64,000 nucleotides of DNA from Annona cherimola. Taxonomy: Eukaryota > Streptophyta > Magnoliopsida > Magnoliales > Annonaceae. The notes beneath the pieces were generated by a model, which was not told the DNA's origin, ran no database searches, and saw only the letters and a list, made by a program, of their open reading frames with translations. The position numbers were made by a program, and so were the translations under genes. Shown here piece after piece: positions 38,040 through 49,618 of this stretch. Positions within the stretch are counted from its first letter, which is position 1. Each line of letters opens with the position of its first letter. Location of the stretch: NCBI GenBank assembly GCA_030490835.1, contig CM059971.1:71752224-71816223 (forward strand). Direction: 5' to 3'.

Positions 38040-38386
38040 GTAGCTAAATATTGTGTCTAAGATACCACTCCATAAAATATTGTGAAATAAGTAATAAGTA
38101 ACTTGAGTACCACACGTATATGCACAACTTTCTTGGTAAATTAGAAATGAGCACCAACAATCATTTCTACAATTACGCTATTATATGGGATGGTGATCTT
38201 ATGAGCTAAGTGCGCACGCGTGCAAAAACCCATTTTTAATTTTTTTAAATTTTTTTTTATAACATTGCTAATCTAGATATATTTAAAATGTGTATAAATT
38301 TTTATTTTAGATATTGATTTCTGATTTTTGAAAATCAATAGCATTTTCATAATTATGAATTATATAAATGTCACTAATTTTCAAAG

Positions 38387-40680
38387 GGTGTGTTTGGTTC
38401 GCGCGAAAAGTTTTTGACGTGTTTTGACTGAAAAACACGTCACTCACTGCAGCCATTTCGACGTGAATGAATGGTTATGTCTGAACGCATTAATGTCTGA
38501 GCAGTCAAAGGTAGTTGGAGAATTAACGTGAAATGGCATGTAACAGCAGCATCACCATCGTGCGCGTGACCGTCGCGCGCGATCGTCCTCTTCCGCTTCC
38601 ACTTCTCCGTTGCGGCTTCAGACCGCTTCCTTTCTCTTCGTCTTCACACCGCTTCCTTTCTCTTCAGACAATATGTTGAGGGTCCTAGCTAGAAGCACAT
38701 ATCCATGGATATTCCTTATCCGTGGTAGCTGGAAGCATGAGATTACTGACATTTCCATCATGAAATTGAAATCAGGGAAATGTTGTTCCGTAACGTAATT
38801 CAATTTGTAAAAGCTTCCAATTTTCACTTAGGTCCGAAAAGTACATTAAGTGCATGGTATTAGCTAAAATTGTCAAAATCAGTTCCATAACGGCAAGCAA
38901 ATCACCATTTTCATCTTTTCCATCTAAGGCTTAATTTGAGATGACGTCATGCACGCAATGGAGGTTGTGTTTGATGGACGGCTGGGATGGTCCGTTCCAT
39001 GTGGGCCCCGCGGGATTTTGCATAATGCGAATAGCTGCGTGTCATTAGGAACAACCACTTGTAAATACATGCCGAATTTATTAGCTATTTAAAGTTGCTT
39101 AATCAAGGGGAATCTCAAACAACCCTTTAGTCAAAATTACCCACTTCTTATATGAAATTCAGCTACATACACATCATTATCACCATTTAAATGGGCGAGG
39201 TAAAATTAGGGATGCCACCCTTATTAATGAAAATGAGTTTGAATTCACCCTAAGTTCGCCTTATCCGTAAAAATTAAACTTAATTTTATTTTAGGACCTA
39301 AACACTAACCTGATTTACGTAAATACTAATCTTATTTATGTCAATCAAGTCGATACTTAGATTTAATCATTTTGTTTCAGATAAAAGTTACACGTGTCAC
39401 CGCCATGATGGCCAAATGGTTGACACGATGCTTCACCAAAAAAAATGAATTTCATCTATCATAATTAGCATCATTTGTATACTATGAGATCAAGTCTCAT
39501 TCAAATCAAAGATGCAAATAAATCATATTTACTTTAAAATACATTGTAATATGTAAATTATGAAAAATATTTAAAATCATTCACATATGTATTAAAATGT
39601 AAACGATGCTAATGTGATAGATGAATTGGATTTTGCCACATTCATTGAGGTAGAAAAGTAGACAAAACTATATAAAAATGAGATCTCATAAAAGCAGAAC
39701 TCTAAATATAAATAAAAATATTTAGTTATATATAGTTTGATTGAATGCTAATCCAATTTACAAATCAAGTTTTTTGTATCCTAATATTGCAAAAAAAGCA
39801 TAAAAAGTAGACCAGGTTTAGGCTCAACGTGAGAGAAGTGGCACCTAAGTAATATCCTCCGTTTATACTATTTTTATTTTTTTGATTCATATTTATATTT
39901 TAAATATATTTCATTTTAACCTTTTCATTTTATATTGTAAATATATTTATATTTATATTTTAAAATTTAGTTTTAAATATTACTTATTTCACCTTTATTC
40001 ATTTTAGGGGTGAAATTAGCCTATAAATTTGAAAGTAAAAGAAAGAAGTTTAATTCAAATGGATAAACTGTAAAGACAGGTATAGAGTACACGAACTAAT
40101 TAACTTTCATTGATCTAATTGCTATATTGTCCATGAAGAAGGTGATCAAGGAACTGTAATAGTCAGACATCCTAAGAATATTACACGGGCAAGTTGGAAC
40201 GTTGCTTAATTAGTTATTCAAATTAAAGCGCAATGACGAACTGACAGAAAGTAACTGGTTAGGAATAAAAGGGAAGGGCGGGGGGTTAAAAAAAATGCTG
40301 CCAAAATTATTCAAGGGGGATGAATTTTTTGTGGTGGCGGAATTAAGTAGAACTAGATAATATATATATATATATATATATATACTATGCACATGAATTA
40401 TATATTTTACGGGGCCTGTTTTTATATGACCGGGTTACATAGAAGTGGACTCATGTAATCTCTTTAAATTCATTCAAATCAGTTCATAATGGTTCCATAA
40501 AACAGCAAACAATACGATGGACACTAAAGTATATAGACGGGTAATACATAATGAAGATAGTCTCCAAGCATATAAATAACTGTAAATATCTACCTGTTCA
40601 AAGCACATCATTCATAGCCAAACTCATAATCCTAGTAGCATCAGACATAACTTATATCAATCTTACATGTCTGCATCTAC
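38387..40680. other. left arm of Harbinger B, no gene seen
   Basis: 38440-38650 is GC-rich with a CGCGCGATCGTCC patch and a short duplication (CCGCTTCCTTTCTCTTC twice). 39190-39800 is AT-rich repeat like 46.0 kb. GGGGCCTGTTT at 40411 looks TIR-like but has no partner. Confidence 0.4.
40360..40384. repeat. (TA)n microsatellite
   Basis: About 12 TA units in a row. Confidence 0.9.
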
Positions 40681-40683
40681 TAT

Positions 40684-41010
40684 CTATACATTAGGCCGTT
40701 TACCACAGGCCTTACAAAAACTAAGATTCGAGGTCGCCGTGCTAGATGACCCAACACATTCTGGGCAATCACATAAGATAATCACAGATTTTGCTGGTTC
40801 CATTTTCTTGGGTTGCATATAAGATTTCCATGCCTCCTCAGCGTCTGCTTCGATTTTAAAGGCTTGGTAACATGCTCCTTTGAACCCGTTTACCTGAGCG
40901 TGTGCTTCAGGCCATGTCCTATATATACCAGGCACACGACCAACAAACACAACGTACACCCGCACCATATGTTTCTTGACCAATTTGTTCACAAGCATGG
41001 CATAGATCAT
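40684..41010 (-). CDS. RNase H1 N-terminal (hybrid-binding) domain plus zinc-ribbon-like protein of Harbinger B
   Basis: An intact 108-codon minus-strand ORF. After a basic start (MIYAMLVNKLVKKHMVRV) comes the RNase H1-N/Cauli_VI core: YVVFVGRVPGIYRTWPEAHA, then QVNGFKGACYQAFKIEADAE. The tail carries CPEC and CKAC 13 residues apart (DCPECVGSSS ... SFCKACGKRPN), which would suit one zinc. No catalytic RNase H part is present. It lies 240 bp 3' of the Myb gene, same strand, as in Harbinger A (about 210 bp). The fold is known for binding RNA/DNA hybrid. What it does in a DNA transposon is not known to me. The uninterrupted frame in an otherwise damaged element is notable. Confidence 0.8.
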   Translation of the reverse strand: MIYAMLVNKLVKKHMVRVYVVFVGRVPGIYRTWPEAHAQVNGFKGACYQAFKIEADAEEAWKSYMQPKKMEPAKSVIILCDCPECVGSSSTATSNLSFCKACGKRPNV

Positions 41011-41249
41011 AAGAAGAGATTCATTAGTCTATTCCTAATGATTCCATATCACAACAATCAATATCATAACAAGCAATGTGACAATCTAAGAGTGCATAAA
41101 CGCGTCGTACATAAATGGGTTCATGTAAAGAAGAACATAAACTGTAAACATCTACTTTTGTCCTATTACTAATTGCTCATGACAACATGCAGTCAATTCT
41201 AGGAAGAGTTTGACAAGAATAGAACAATCATCCATTTCATCTACGGATG

Positions 41250-42377
41250 TCATGAAGATGGAAAATGGGCTTGACGTATGCTTTCGATCCAGTCCGCTCG
41301 CGCATTATCATTCCCATTAACAAATGTGCTAGCTAGGAATGGATGTCTAGTAAAGTGAAGCAGAGCAGCTCCCCTTAACTCACTAGACAAGCCCATAGAA
41401 CGCAACAACTCTGGGAGACTTTGAAGATCCTCTTGCCATGAGTGTTTAAATGTCACAATCGGAGGTTGTCCAAAGTACGTATCACAGATGTTTGCAAACT
41501 GCTCCATCAGTTGCTGTCGTCTCCTACGCACACTCGCAGTTGTTCTCCTGAAATGGATGCCACGGGATGACTCTGCATTCTCATCTCTCACGTCATCATT
41601 ACGAAATGAACCTCCTATTGGAGTCCCTGATGAGACTGGGGTGGCGATATGTTCTGAGGATCCAATGACTGTCTCCTCGGTGCGTGGGGTCTCCATCGAG
41701 AAGTCATCTTCATGCTCTTCCTCCTCGGTGTCTTCATATGGGGGTGTGGAATGTGACCCCCCAGGGCGCATGTACTCCCCAGTGGCACGATTGCCCCTAA
41801 ACAACTCATGCAGATCATCATAACTCAAGTGCTGAGGCTTCATCAGTCTTTTGTACCTATTATCACGCTGCAAATTCACGATAAAGAATGCATGCTTCAG
41901 GATCCCATTGACCAATAAACAATCATGACCATTAAACAATCATACGCATAAATATCAAAGTAGAGTTCATAAAGATATTCATACCTCAATCAGCGTATTC
42001 CAAACATGCAAAGGACCATCAAATCGATTCTCGTGATGCTTCCATCTCATGCCTGTCTTGTTGAGTATAGTGCAGTACATTCCATAGATTTTCCTCATGC
42101 CATGAACACGATTCTTGACATTACTGGGTGTGATGGTCACCGTGAAAAAATTACTTAGTTCCTGCGCAATGGCTTGGAGAACAACATCTTTAAATTTGTT
42201 TGCCTCTATAGTTCCTGTGTGTAAGTTATGAAGGAGAACCTCAACAAGCTTTCTATCTTGGACCTTTGTCCATTGATGCCTTCTCTTTGACAATGCACTT
42301 GTACTTGGGAGGGATTGGAGATTAACACAGTTCGAGGGTTCTCCGGGCCCCACAAATACACGTCGGACATGGTCCAT
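41250..42377 (-). CDS. Myb/SANT-like protein of Harbinger B, two exons
   Basis: Exon 1 is 42377-41985 and exon 2 is 41867-41250, phase 0, with good GTATGA donor and TTTGCAG acceptor; 336 aa. The SANT-like domain occupies about residues 30-130: HQWTKVQDRKLVEVLLHNLH, KFKDVVLQAIAQEL, NVKNRVHGMRKIYGMYCTIL, GMRWKHHENRFDG, WNTLIE. An acidic linker (YEDTEEEEHEDDFSME), an Arg-rich patch (RRTTASVRRRRQQ) and a C-terminal LRSMGLSSELRGAALLHFTR region follow. In PIF/Harbinger elements this protein binds sub-terminal DNA and partners the transposase. No stop or frameshift is seen, unlike its partner transposase. Confidence 0.8.
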
Positions 42378-42668
42378 GTTGGCACCCTATTACATACACA
42401 TTAGCATATGCTCGCACACAACTTTGATGAAAAAGGTATTAAATTTCAATAAGGAGAAGAAAACATAACAGATTTCACATGATCCGTCATTATGTGGCAA
42501 TCACAACAAACTTGATAAAATGCATTAGAAGCATGCAGATGATTCATGGGGAAACATGTTAGTGACAGTAAGTTCCTCATATAGGTCAAACATAAGACAT
42601 GCAAACATATCAATAACAACACTCCTAATGCAAAACGTAGCATAAATGGTTACAATTTTCAGTCTATC

Positions 42669-44069
42669 CTATATCATTGGCATATTCGCCCACATTTGAT
42701 ATGCAATGTCATCTCGTTTGAGTCTCGATGCATTTCGCGCTTCTAGAGATACCCCCCTAATCATAACTTCGAGGTCTACCTCCTCAGCCACCTCACCCAC
42801 AGTTGTTGTTGTAGCATCTTCAGCTTGCATTGGTTCTTCTTCAATAACGCGAGGTAGTTCGAGCCCATCTACACTAGTAATGTAGTTATGCAGGATGGCA
42901 GAAGCAATGACCATTTTCACATGCACTCTATATGGGTACGAGGTTGCTACTTGAAGTGCTAAAAATCTCTTCTTCCATACAGCAAAAAGTCGTTCGATTG
43001 TTGTGCGCAACCGCGCATGCCTATAATTAAATAACTCATGACAGTTCTGGGGATTCCTGCCATGTCCAAAGTTGCTCAAATGATATGAAACCCCTTTATA
43101 CAGTGCCATGAATCCGAGCACATGTGCAGATCCACTAGATAGTAGCGTCCTGTGACAAGTGATTAACAATGTTATCATGCATTGTTGTCATACCAGGATT
43201 TGTTGTGAAGGTGAAAGAAAAAATAAGTACCTCGTGGGATGCTAAATCGATTGGTGGACAAGTCAAGTGCCGATTGCAACACACGCGCATCATGTGCACT
43301 GCCTTCCCACCCCGCTAGTATGTACGTGAATTTCATATTGAAGTCACATGTAGCCATAACATTTTGACTTGCATTTCCATGCCTATTCCTAAATGCCAAT
43401 GCATTCTCATTGGGAGGCAGCACAGGAATATGTGTGCCATCAAGTGCGCCAACGCAATCCTAACAAGTATGGGTTCGGTTAGCATGATAGTAAAATGCAA
43501 AGTAGCAAACTCTCCAGTGAAGAGTAGAATACCTGAAAATAAGGGGCAACAGATGGATCTGAGGTAATCTTTGGGTGGGTCTCGGTATTAGGCTGGTGTA
43601 CAAAGCCCTCATAGAGCTGGAGAATTGCATGTAGACATCTATGAAAATGGCGATGCACAGTTTCACCCGACCTACAGAAGTACATACTTATCATACGATT
43701 TTTAACATTATGTGCTAGCGTATGCTGGAACATCGCCATTTAATCTTTGATTGTCAAATGTCTAGTCGCTTGTAATAAGCCTTTGCTCTTCACTATTTCG
43801 CACAGCTGGTCAAATGCAAAGGTGATCATGCGCACATAAGAAATGCATCTTCTATCCCCACCACGTATCGATGAATACATAAACAACTCACGCTGCAGTG
43901 CTAGATCGCGATTTGTCAACTCTTGGCCTTGTGCATTCTCAACCTCTTGTGCTAGGGCAAGTGCTCCGCCTAAGATAGCAGTTGTTCTACGTCGTTGTAC
44001 AATGCCTGACGCCACGCTTAGGACCTCATCAGACACCTCTAAATTTAAGTGTTCCAAGAATGAAGACAT
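42669..44069 (-). pseudogene. PIF/Harbinger DDE transposase of Harbinger B, broken
   Basis: Three exons: 44069-43533, 43459-43231 and 43147-42669, with introns at the same places as in Harbinger A. The likely start is MSSFLEHLNLEVSDEV at 44069. All three catalytic acids are present: Asp in GALDGTHIP, Asp in GWEGSAHDARVL and Glu in RTTIERLFAVWKKRF. It is still dead: a TAA at 43740-43742 replaces the Gln of the IKD-Q-MAMF motif. The third exon also appears to change frame near 43130, between YYLVDL and VLGFMALYKGVSYHL. The open frame extends upstream to 44231 without an obvious start. Confidence 0.85.
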
Positions 44070-44389
44070 GTTTGGTGATCTGAGACCACTGAGAAGTGAA
44101 CATGTCAGTATAGGTAAAGTGTACAAATTTTTTTTTCTCACTGATTCATGCAATAAAACATGTCCCGCATAGAAATCTAACCAAGTAGTGAATTCCTTGT
44201 TGGGTTGGCGAGTTCCAGTAATTTGACCCAAAAAAATTACACAACTTCAACGCTTCGATTGTTTTTTTTATTTTATAATTAGAAAGCCCAGGGCAGCAAA
44301 TTTCTAAAATTTTGGGTCATAAGTCCTCTACTATAAATATGAAACTTAAAAGTTAAGGGCATGTTTGGGCACTAATAAATTTTCATATT

Positions 44390-44407
44390 AAAAAAGTTTC
44401 ATCTAAA
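44390..44407 (+). repeat. target site duplication of the LINE, left copy
   Basis: AAAAAAGTTTCATCTAAA, identical to 45170-45187. Confidence 0.88.
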
Positions 44408-45169
44408 TTTAAAATTGAATAGGTGGGTAGATGCTCTAGAATCTAATGGTTTTAGAATTAGTCGCACAAAAACTGAATATATGAAATGCAATTTTAATAA
44501 TAGTGAGAACCCGGATGATGAACCAATTAAGATTTTAGATCAAACAGTAACAAAAACTAATCACTTTCGGTACTTAGGATCAATAGTTCAAGAGAACGGG
44601 GAAATCGAGAAAGATATAATACATAGAATTCAAGCAGGATGGAAGAAATGGAGAAGTGCGTCAGGAATTTTATGTGACCGTCGAGTTCCAGTCAAATTAA
44701 AAGGAAAATTTTATAAGACTGCGATTAGACCTGCTATGCTTTATGGGGCAGAATGTTGGGCAGTTAAAGAGCAACATATACAAAAAATGAGCGTAGCGGA
44801 AATGAGAATGTTAAGGTGGATGAGTGGTAAAACAAGAAAAGATAAAATTAGGAATGAAATAATTCGAGAAAACTTAAAAGTGAGACCAATTAATGATAAA
44901 ATGAGAGAAAATAGATTAAGATGGTTTGGTCATGTTAAAAGGAGGCCTGAAGTAGCACCGGTTAGGAAAACAGAGTTTATCCAAGTAGAAGGTGGTAGAA
45001 GAATGAGAGGAAGACCCAAAAAAACATGGATAGAAGTAATTAAACAAGATTTAAAAATATTACATATTACTGAAAATTTAGTCTTAAATCGCCAAGAATG
45101 GCGTAACAGAATCCATGCAGCCGACCCCACATAAGTGGGAAATGGCTTATGATGATGATGATGATGATG
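44408..45169 (+). mobile_element. 5'-truncated RTE-like LINE
   Basis: 762 bp between perfect 18-bp direct repeats. The open frame (about 44415-45134, no internal stop) is the C-terminal end of a non-LTR reverse transcriptase: FRYLGSIVQENGEIEKDI, GWKKWRSASGILCD, RPAMLYGAECWAVK, VAEMRMLRWMSGKTRKDKIR, RLRWFGHVKRRP and a closing RIHAADPT. The 3' end is a GAT/ATG trinucleotide run instead of poly-A, as in RTE-type elements. The N-terminal endonuclease and RT palm are absent by 5' truncation. The open frame and perfect TSD suggest a young insertion. Confidence 0.88.
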
Positions 45170-45187
45170 AAAAAAGTTTCATCTAAA
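45170..45187 (+). repeat. target site duplication of the LINE, right copy
   Basis: Identical to 44390-44407. Confidence 0.88.
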
Positions 45188-46540
45188 AATTATCATTACT
45201 TGTAAATAATTATATTTTTCAATTATTTTTTAACATATTCCTTTACGATTATTTTAATCATCAATTATTTTTATATAACTACATTTATAACTAAGATATA
45301 CCGGTCTCTTTTAGTTATGACAGTGTTTTCTTGTCCCTAGATCAGTGAGGATATTTGATTCGTCATTGTTGTAAGGGTTAGATAAATATTTATTTATAAT
45401 ATTAGATGACTTATATATATATCTAGTCTAACAGAAAGCATCCAGAAAATGAGATCCGAATTGGAGGAAAAAAAGAAAGGTACTTTCAACACATTCCACA
45501 TCTGAACATGCTTTTATGTTCATTTTTTTAATCGAAATGAACTCATGTTGAGGAAATACGAAAATAGAGAGAAAATTCAAGGCGACGCAATGGAAAATTG
45601 CTCCTATGGAAGTGTGTGTTGAGAGAGAGAGAGAGAGTGTGATTATTCGTGAGTGAATAAACAATGCGAGTGTAACAAGGACTTAAAACTGTTGGAAATA
45701 TTAACAATAATTAAATAAAATTATCATTAAATGTCTATTAAAAGCTTTCGTATTTTCTCTACCGACAGAAGCCATCAAGTAAAGGCATAGATCTGGATGA
45801 TAAGGTTGGAAGATTTTATTCCACCCAACAACGTTTTGAGTTCCATCGCTGTGGAGGTAATCAGGAGATATTTATAGATTTCTTTAGATGCAGGGCTGTT
45901 TCTAGAAAATTTCATTTACGTTTTTAACAATTTAATTCATATATTTTATTTAATATTATCTGTTTAGCTAAACATTAAATTGTATCAAAATTACTAATGC
46001 AATTCTTTACATTTATTTCGATATATAAATTTATGTCTAAATTATGAACAAAGTTTAAATTCATTTACATATGCATTATACTATAACGACACTTTATGTA
46101 ATTACTTATCAACACAATAATGATATTTAATTCAAAAATTAGATGTTGAATATACAGCTTTAAAATTGTTATTGAGCATCAAGTAAATTTATTGTATTGA
46201 ATTTATACATCTATAGATGTACCAATGTATAAAAATACAGGACAAATTACAGAATTTTTACTTAATATAAATAACACTAAATCAAATGAACGAAAAAATG
46301 GATACAGTTGCATCGATATAATGTTTCCAAGCAGTGCAACAAATTTCATAAAATATAGTATAACATAGAAATATAAAATATTTTACTTTAAAGACATATT
46401 AAAAAGTTATCTAATTTATTTATTAATTGGTGCATTTAATAAATGCATGTTCAAACTACATTATTATTTTGTTGAATATGTTTTTTTAATGAGATTACAA
46501 ATTTTAAATATAATATAAAAATAATTTAAAGAACTTTTGT
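45188..46540. other. AT-rich part of the right arm of Harbinger B
   Basis: No gene seen. A GA microsatellite lies at about 45620-45638. 45960-46300 matches the dispersed AT-rich repeat near 19.3 kb. Confidence 0.4.
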
Positions 46541-48580
46541 GACAGGCACCAAAATGGACCCAACCTCGATAATACGGGATTAAGATGCTTCCAATCGAGT
46601 GGCCTAAAATAAAATGAGACTCCAAACCATGGGCCAACTGGACTTAAATTGCACTGCTACTTCAAAGCCCATGAACCCGTTTCATTCGTCCACATGGAGG
46701 CCCTTTGATCTTGCAAGGTCGCCTATGGGCAGTGGGCGATTGGGAAGACCTCTAGATGCGGTCGGATTAGGAGCAACGATTAGGGAAGAAGGGATGATTG
46801 AAGCACACCGAGGGAACTTCCCGGATAGGAAAGAAAAAGCAAAATCGAAGAAGAAAAAATGGGGCTTCCAGAGTTCGGTGATCCCAAGCAAAGCTCTCGA
46901 GATAGAGAGGCAGAGAGAACGTGAGAGAGGGAGGTGAGAACTGCTCTGTTTGCGATGGTCCAACCAGCGGGAAGAAAAAGGATGAATTGTTTCCTTTTTA
47001 TTTCTTTATCTCACCGTAGGATTTCTGTGCTTATTACATTATAAAAATATAAAAAAATCAGCGGGGACCGTAGGATTCCGGCGGCTTTTGGCACTTATGA
47101 TCAGTGTTCACAAGAAAGAGATGGTTCCATGTCTTACAATGTTCAAGCAGCATTCGTCGTTGGAAGCATTTTTAAGGAGGCCCGGACACCTACCAAAGAT
47201 CCCTGAAGGACTTAACAACATGATGAAGAAGGCGGCGAAGGTATGGAGGATGAGATGGGAAGAGAACAAGGAGATTTCTGAAAAGGGGAAGGCAAGGAAG
47301 TAGTAGACATTAAGAAGAGGAGACAACCCGCTCTTTGACTAAAGACTATGCGCGTGCTCGATCTAGCAATCGTCGGACAATTGTTTTGATGAACTGTCAC
47401 TAAACTAAAAAAGAAAGAAGAGAAAGAACTGGGAGTTGGCAGCTACATAACAGGTTGCTTGCTTATATGACACAAGCAGCGGGGATCGCGCACGGACAGT
47501 TTCCTTCCACCAAACCCAACGTCGAAATCAATTATTAAAATAGATGACCATTTCAACATCCTGTGCAAAGATGTGAAAATTTTTTCGAAAGTGAATAAAA
47601 TTAAAAATTTGAAACACCCAAGCTACCCTCGGCCCACGCGCACTGCTGGATGGAAGAAAAAGAGGGGTCAGGAATGCTTGTCGAAGCGGTTGCCGGCGTC
47701 GATCGTCGATATTTTGTTGTTGGGCATTTCGAGCTCAGAGGATTGAAAATGGAGCTTGGTCGGAGCCAGACAGGGAGGTGGAGGGCGCCCGGATTTGACA
47801 GGGACGACAACCGAACTTGGAGGACATGGCTGCCGATCGAAGAAGATGAGATGTAGGAGAGGCATGAAATACAAAAGAGGGAGCACTTTGGAGGAAAGGA
47901 GTCTCAGAAACAACCGCGGGAAAAGGCAAGAGATTTTACGTTGAGATCGGCGACGCAGCTGCGTGTAGCAGAAGAAGCAGCTGCGTAACAGAGACTGCTT
48001 TTTTCCCCCTTTTATAGAGACGAATCTTGCATTCGTCCGTGTAGAAAATTTCGCACCAGAAACAAGGTAGAAACAACAAAGAATCATAGATCGCAAAGTA
48101 GCAGGGGAGAGAGGCATCACCTGTACGGCAGCCCATCGAGATCGGTGCGGACTTGGTTTTGTTGGAGAGCTTACGGAAGCCTCAGAAAGGTGCTGTTCTA
48201 CCGGTGTTGATGGTTTACAAGTCACCGGCACGGCAGCTCGTCGTGGTCTTTTTAGGCGTCGCCATGAACGAAATGCAGCAGGACGAGCAGGGAGCCATCG
48301 TTTTGCAGGGATCGTCGATGAGTCATATGGCATAGGTTGGTGTCTGCCACAACCCGGCGCGCTCGTGGTACTGGTTGGAATCGGGTTCGATGAGCAATGG
48401 CGTATCTCTTCTCGGCTTCACTTCCCCATTCCTTCTCCCAAGAAACGGCCTCTGTTGGGAGAATACGGCCTCTGCTAACAGTACATTTCTCACGCTGAAA
48501 GACGTTTCATCCACTGTGAAAAGACTACTTCACCCTCCTGTGAAAAATTTTCAACGGAAACAAAACTTTCGCTGCGAACC
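46541..48580. other. GC-richer, unassigned right arm of Harbinger B
   Basis: Several open frames on both strands (46614-46937 +, 47100-47303 +, 47668-48333 -) but no recognised domain. The base composition is unlike the rest of the element. It could be the transposase promoter region or captured host DNA. Confidence 0.35.
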
Positions 48581-48753
48581 AAACGGATCCAAAAATAAAA
48601 AATAAATATCTAAAAGTCTCTGAAAAATGGTAAAAATTTATACTCATGTTAAATAGATCTAGATTAGCAATGTTATAAAAAAAAATTTAAAAATAAATTT
48701 ATGCGCGCGTGCGCACCGAGCACGTGCGCATCAAATAATGATCCTATTATATG

Positions 48754-49618
48754 CATATACAAATGACACGTGATTCACATCTCTAATACAAGGATGGATA
48801 TAACTCAACTAAATTCTACTCATTGCATTTGTAAAAGATGACTACCACAACTTACAAACATTTTCTTACCTAAGTTTGTCAATGATTCAATCTTATATGT
48901 GTCACATATAGCCGTTATAATATCCACGACTGGTCAAAAGAATAAGTTGCAAAATAAATTAACTTGATGAGGTAGTGAAAGTTAAATATTACTGCTTTTT
49001 ATTTACTAAAAAGTGTGTTATTTTGTATTAGCAAATTTATAAGTATCTGATGATGAATAAATGCAACATGTAAATCTAAAAAATAAAGCCAACAGATGGT
49101 TGTTGCAAAATCTGTTCCAAGCGGGCTCCGACCATTACATAAAATCCAACGGAAAACAAAGAAATTGTTAAGTGCTCAATCCATTTCTCCCTCTGGTTTG
49201 TTCGTTTCTGGTAGTGGCAATAAACAGGGAGGATAGCAAGATGCATTCTACTTGCTCCCAAAAAATAATGCCAAGTCGGTCATTTCCCAATACAACTAGT
49301 CCGACCTTCTAGAATTCCACCCATTGAAAATCTTTCTTTTTTTTAAAGAAATTTATTTTCGACGATCCCGTCTCATGCCGGCATGAAAAAAACTCCGGCA
49401 TACCGTCCCCATAGTTCATATCGATAACCTTAGAAAAAGAACACCGTAAAAGTGCTCTAATAAGATGAAGAAAACGATTGATTATGGATTAAAAACTGTA
49501 AATTTTTTATATATAAATTAAGACTGGAACTTTGAACGATCATCTGAAAGAAACCCCGCATCACATGAAGAACTGAAAAAATAAGAAAATCCACAGAGTG
49601 CAAGGGGCGCATTGAAAC
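48754..49618. other. right arm of Harbinger A, noncoding
   Basis: Continues Harbinger A after the nested MITE. A small inverted repeat (CATGCCGGCATG with CCGGCAT nearby) lies at about 49374-49402. No gene is seen apart from the PAP28-like exon that follows. Confidence 0.35.

Larger units (their letters stand above)
38386..48590 (-). mobile_element. PIF/Harbinger-type transposon 'Harbinger B', 10.2 kb
   Basis: Its limits are set by the split MITE. The termini are inverted: GGGTGTGTTTGGTTCGC on the left and GGATCCGTTTGGTTCGC from the right, with GTTTGGTTCGC identical and further matches (CGAAA, GTTTT) inside. The flanks are AAA on both sides, possibly a 3-bp duplication. Minus-strand genes are transposase (42669-44069), Myb/SANT (41250-42377) and RNase H1-N protein (40684-41010), in the same order as Harbinger A. 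It contains a LINE insertion. The large arms (38.4-40.6 and 45.2-48.6 kb) hold AT-rich repeats and unexplained GC-rich DNA. The link of the termini to these genes is inferred from position. Confidence 0.7.
38188..48744. mobile_element. MULE-like MITE split by the Harbinger B insertion
   Basis: Left part 38188-38385, right part 48591-48744; together 352 bp. The perfect 9-bp duplication TATTATATG flanks it (38179-38187 and 48745-48753). The ends are inverted: GGATGGTGATC and, from the right, GGATCATTATT, each followed by TGCGCAC-type wording. The length and internal wording match the intact 354-bp MITE at 18181-18534. This shows that everything between 38386 and 48590 arrived later as a unit. 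Confidence 0.85.

Noticed and set aside
40411..40434. GGGGCCTGTTT as the left end of Harbinger B
   Set aside because: No inverted partner exists. The split MITE fixes the insert's left edge at 38386.
44358..44420. GGGCATGTTTGGGCACTAAT as a transposon end paired with Harbinger B genes
   Set aside because: It points the wrong way for a right end and no mirror was found; probably a worn MITE fragment around the LINE target.
47668..48333. 221-codon minus ORF as a real gene
   Set aside because: Low-complexity, basic and Pro/Ser-rich, no domain, and overlapping ORFs on the other strand look equally good.
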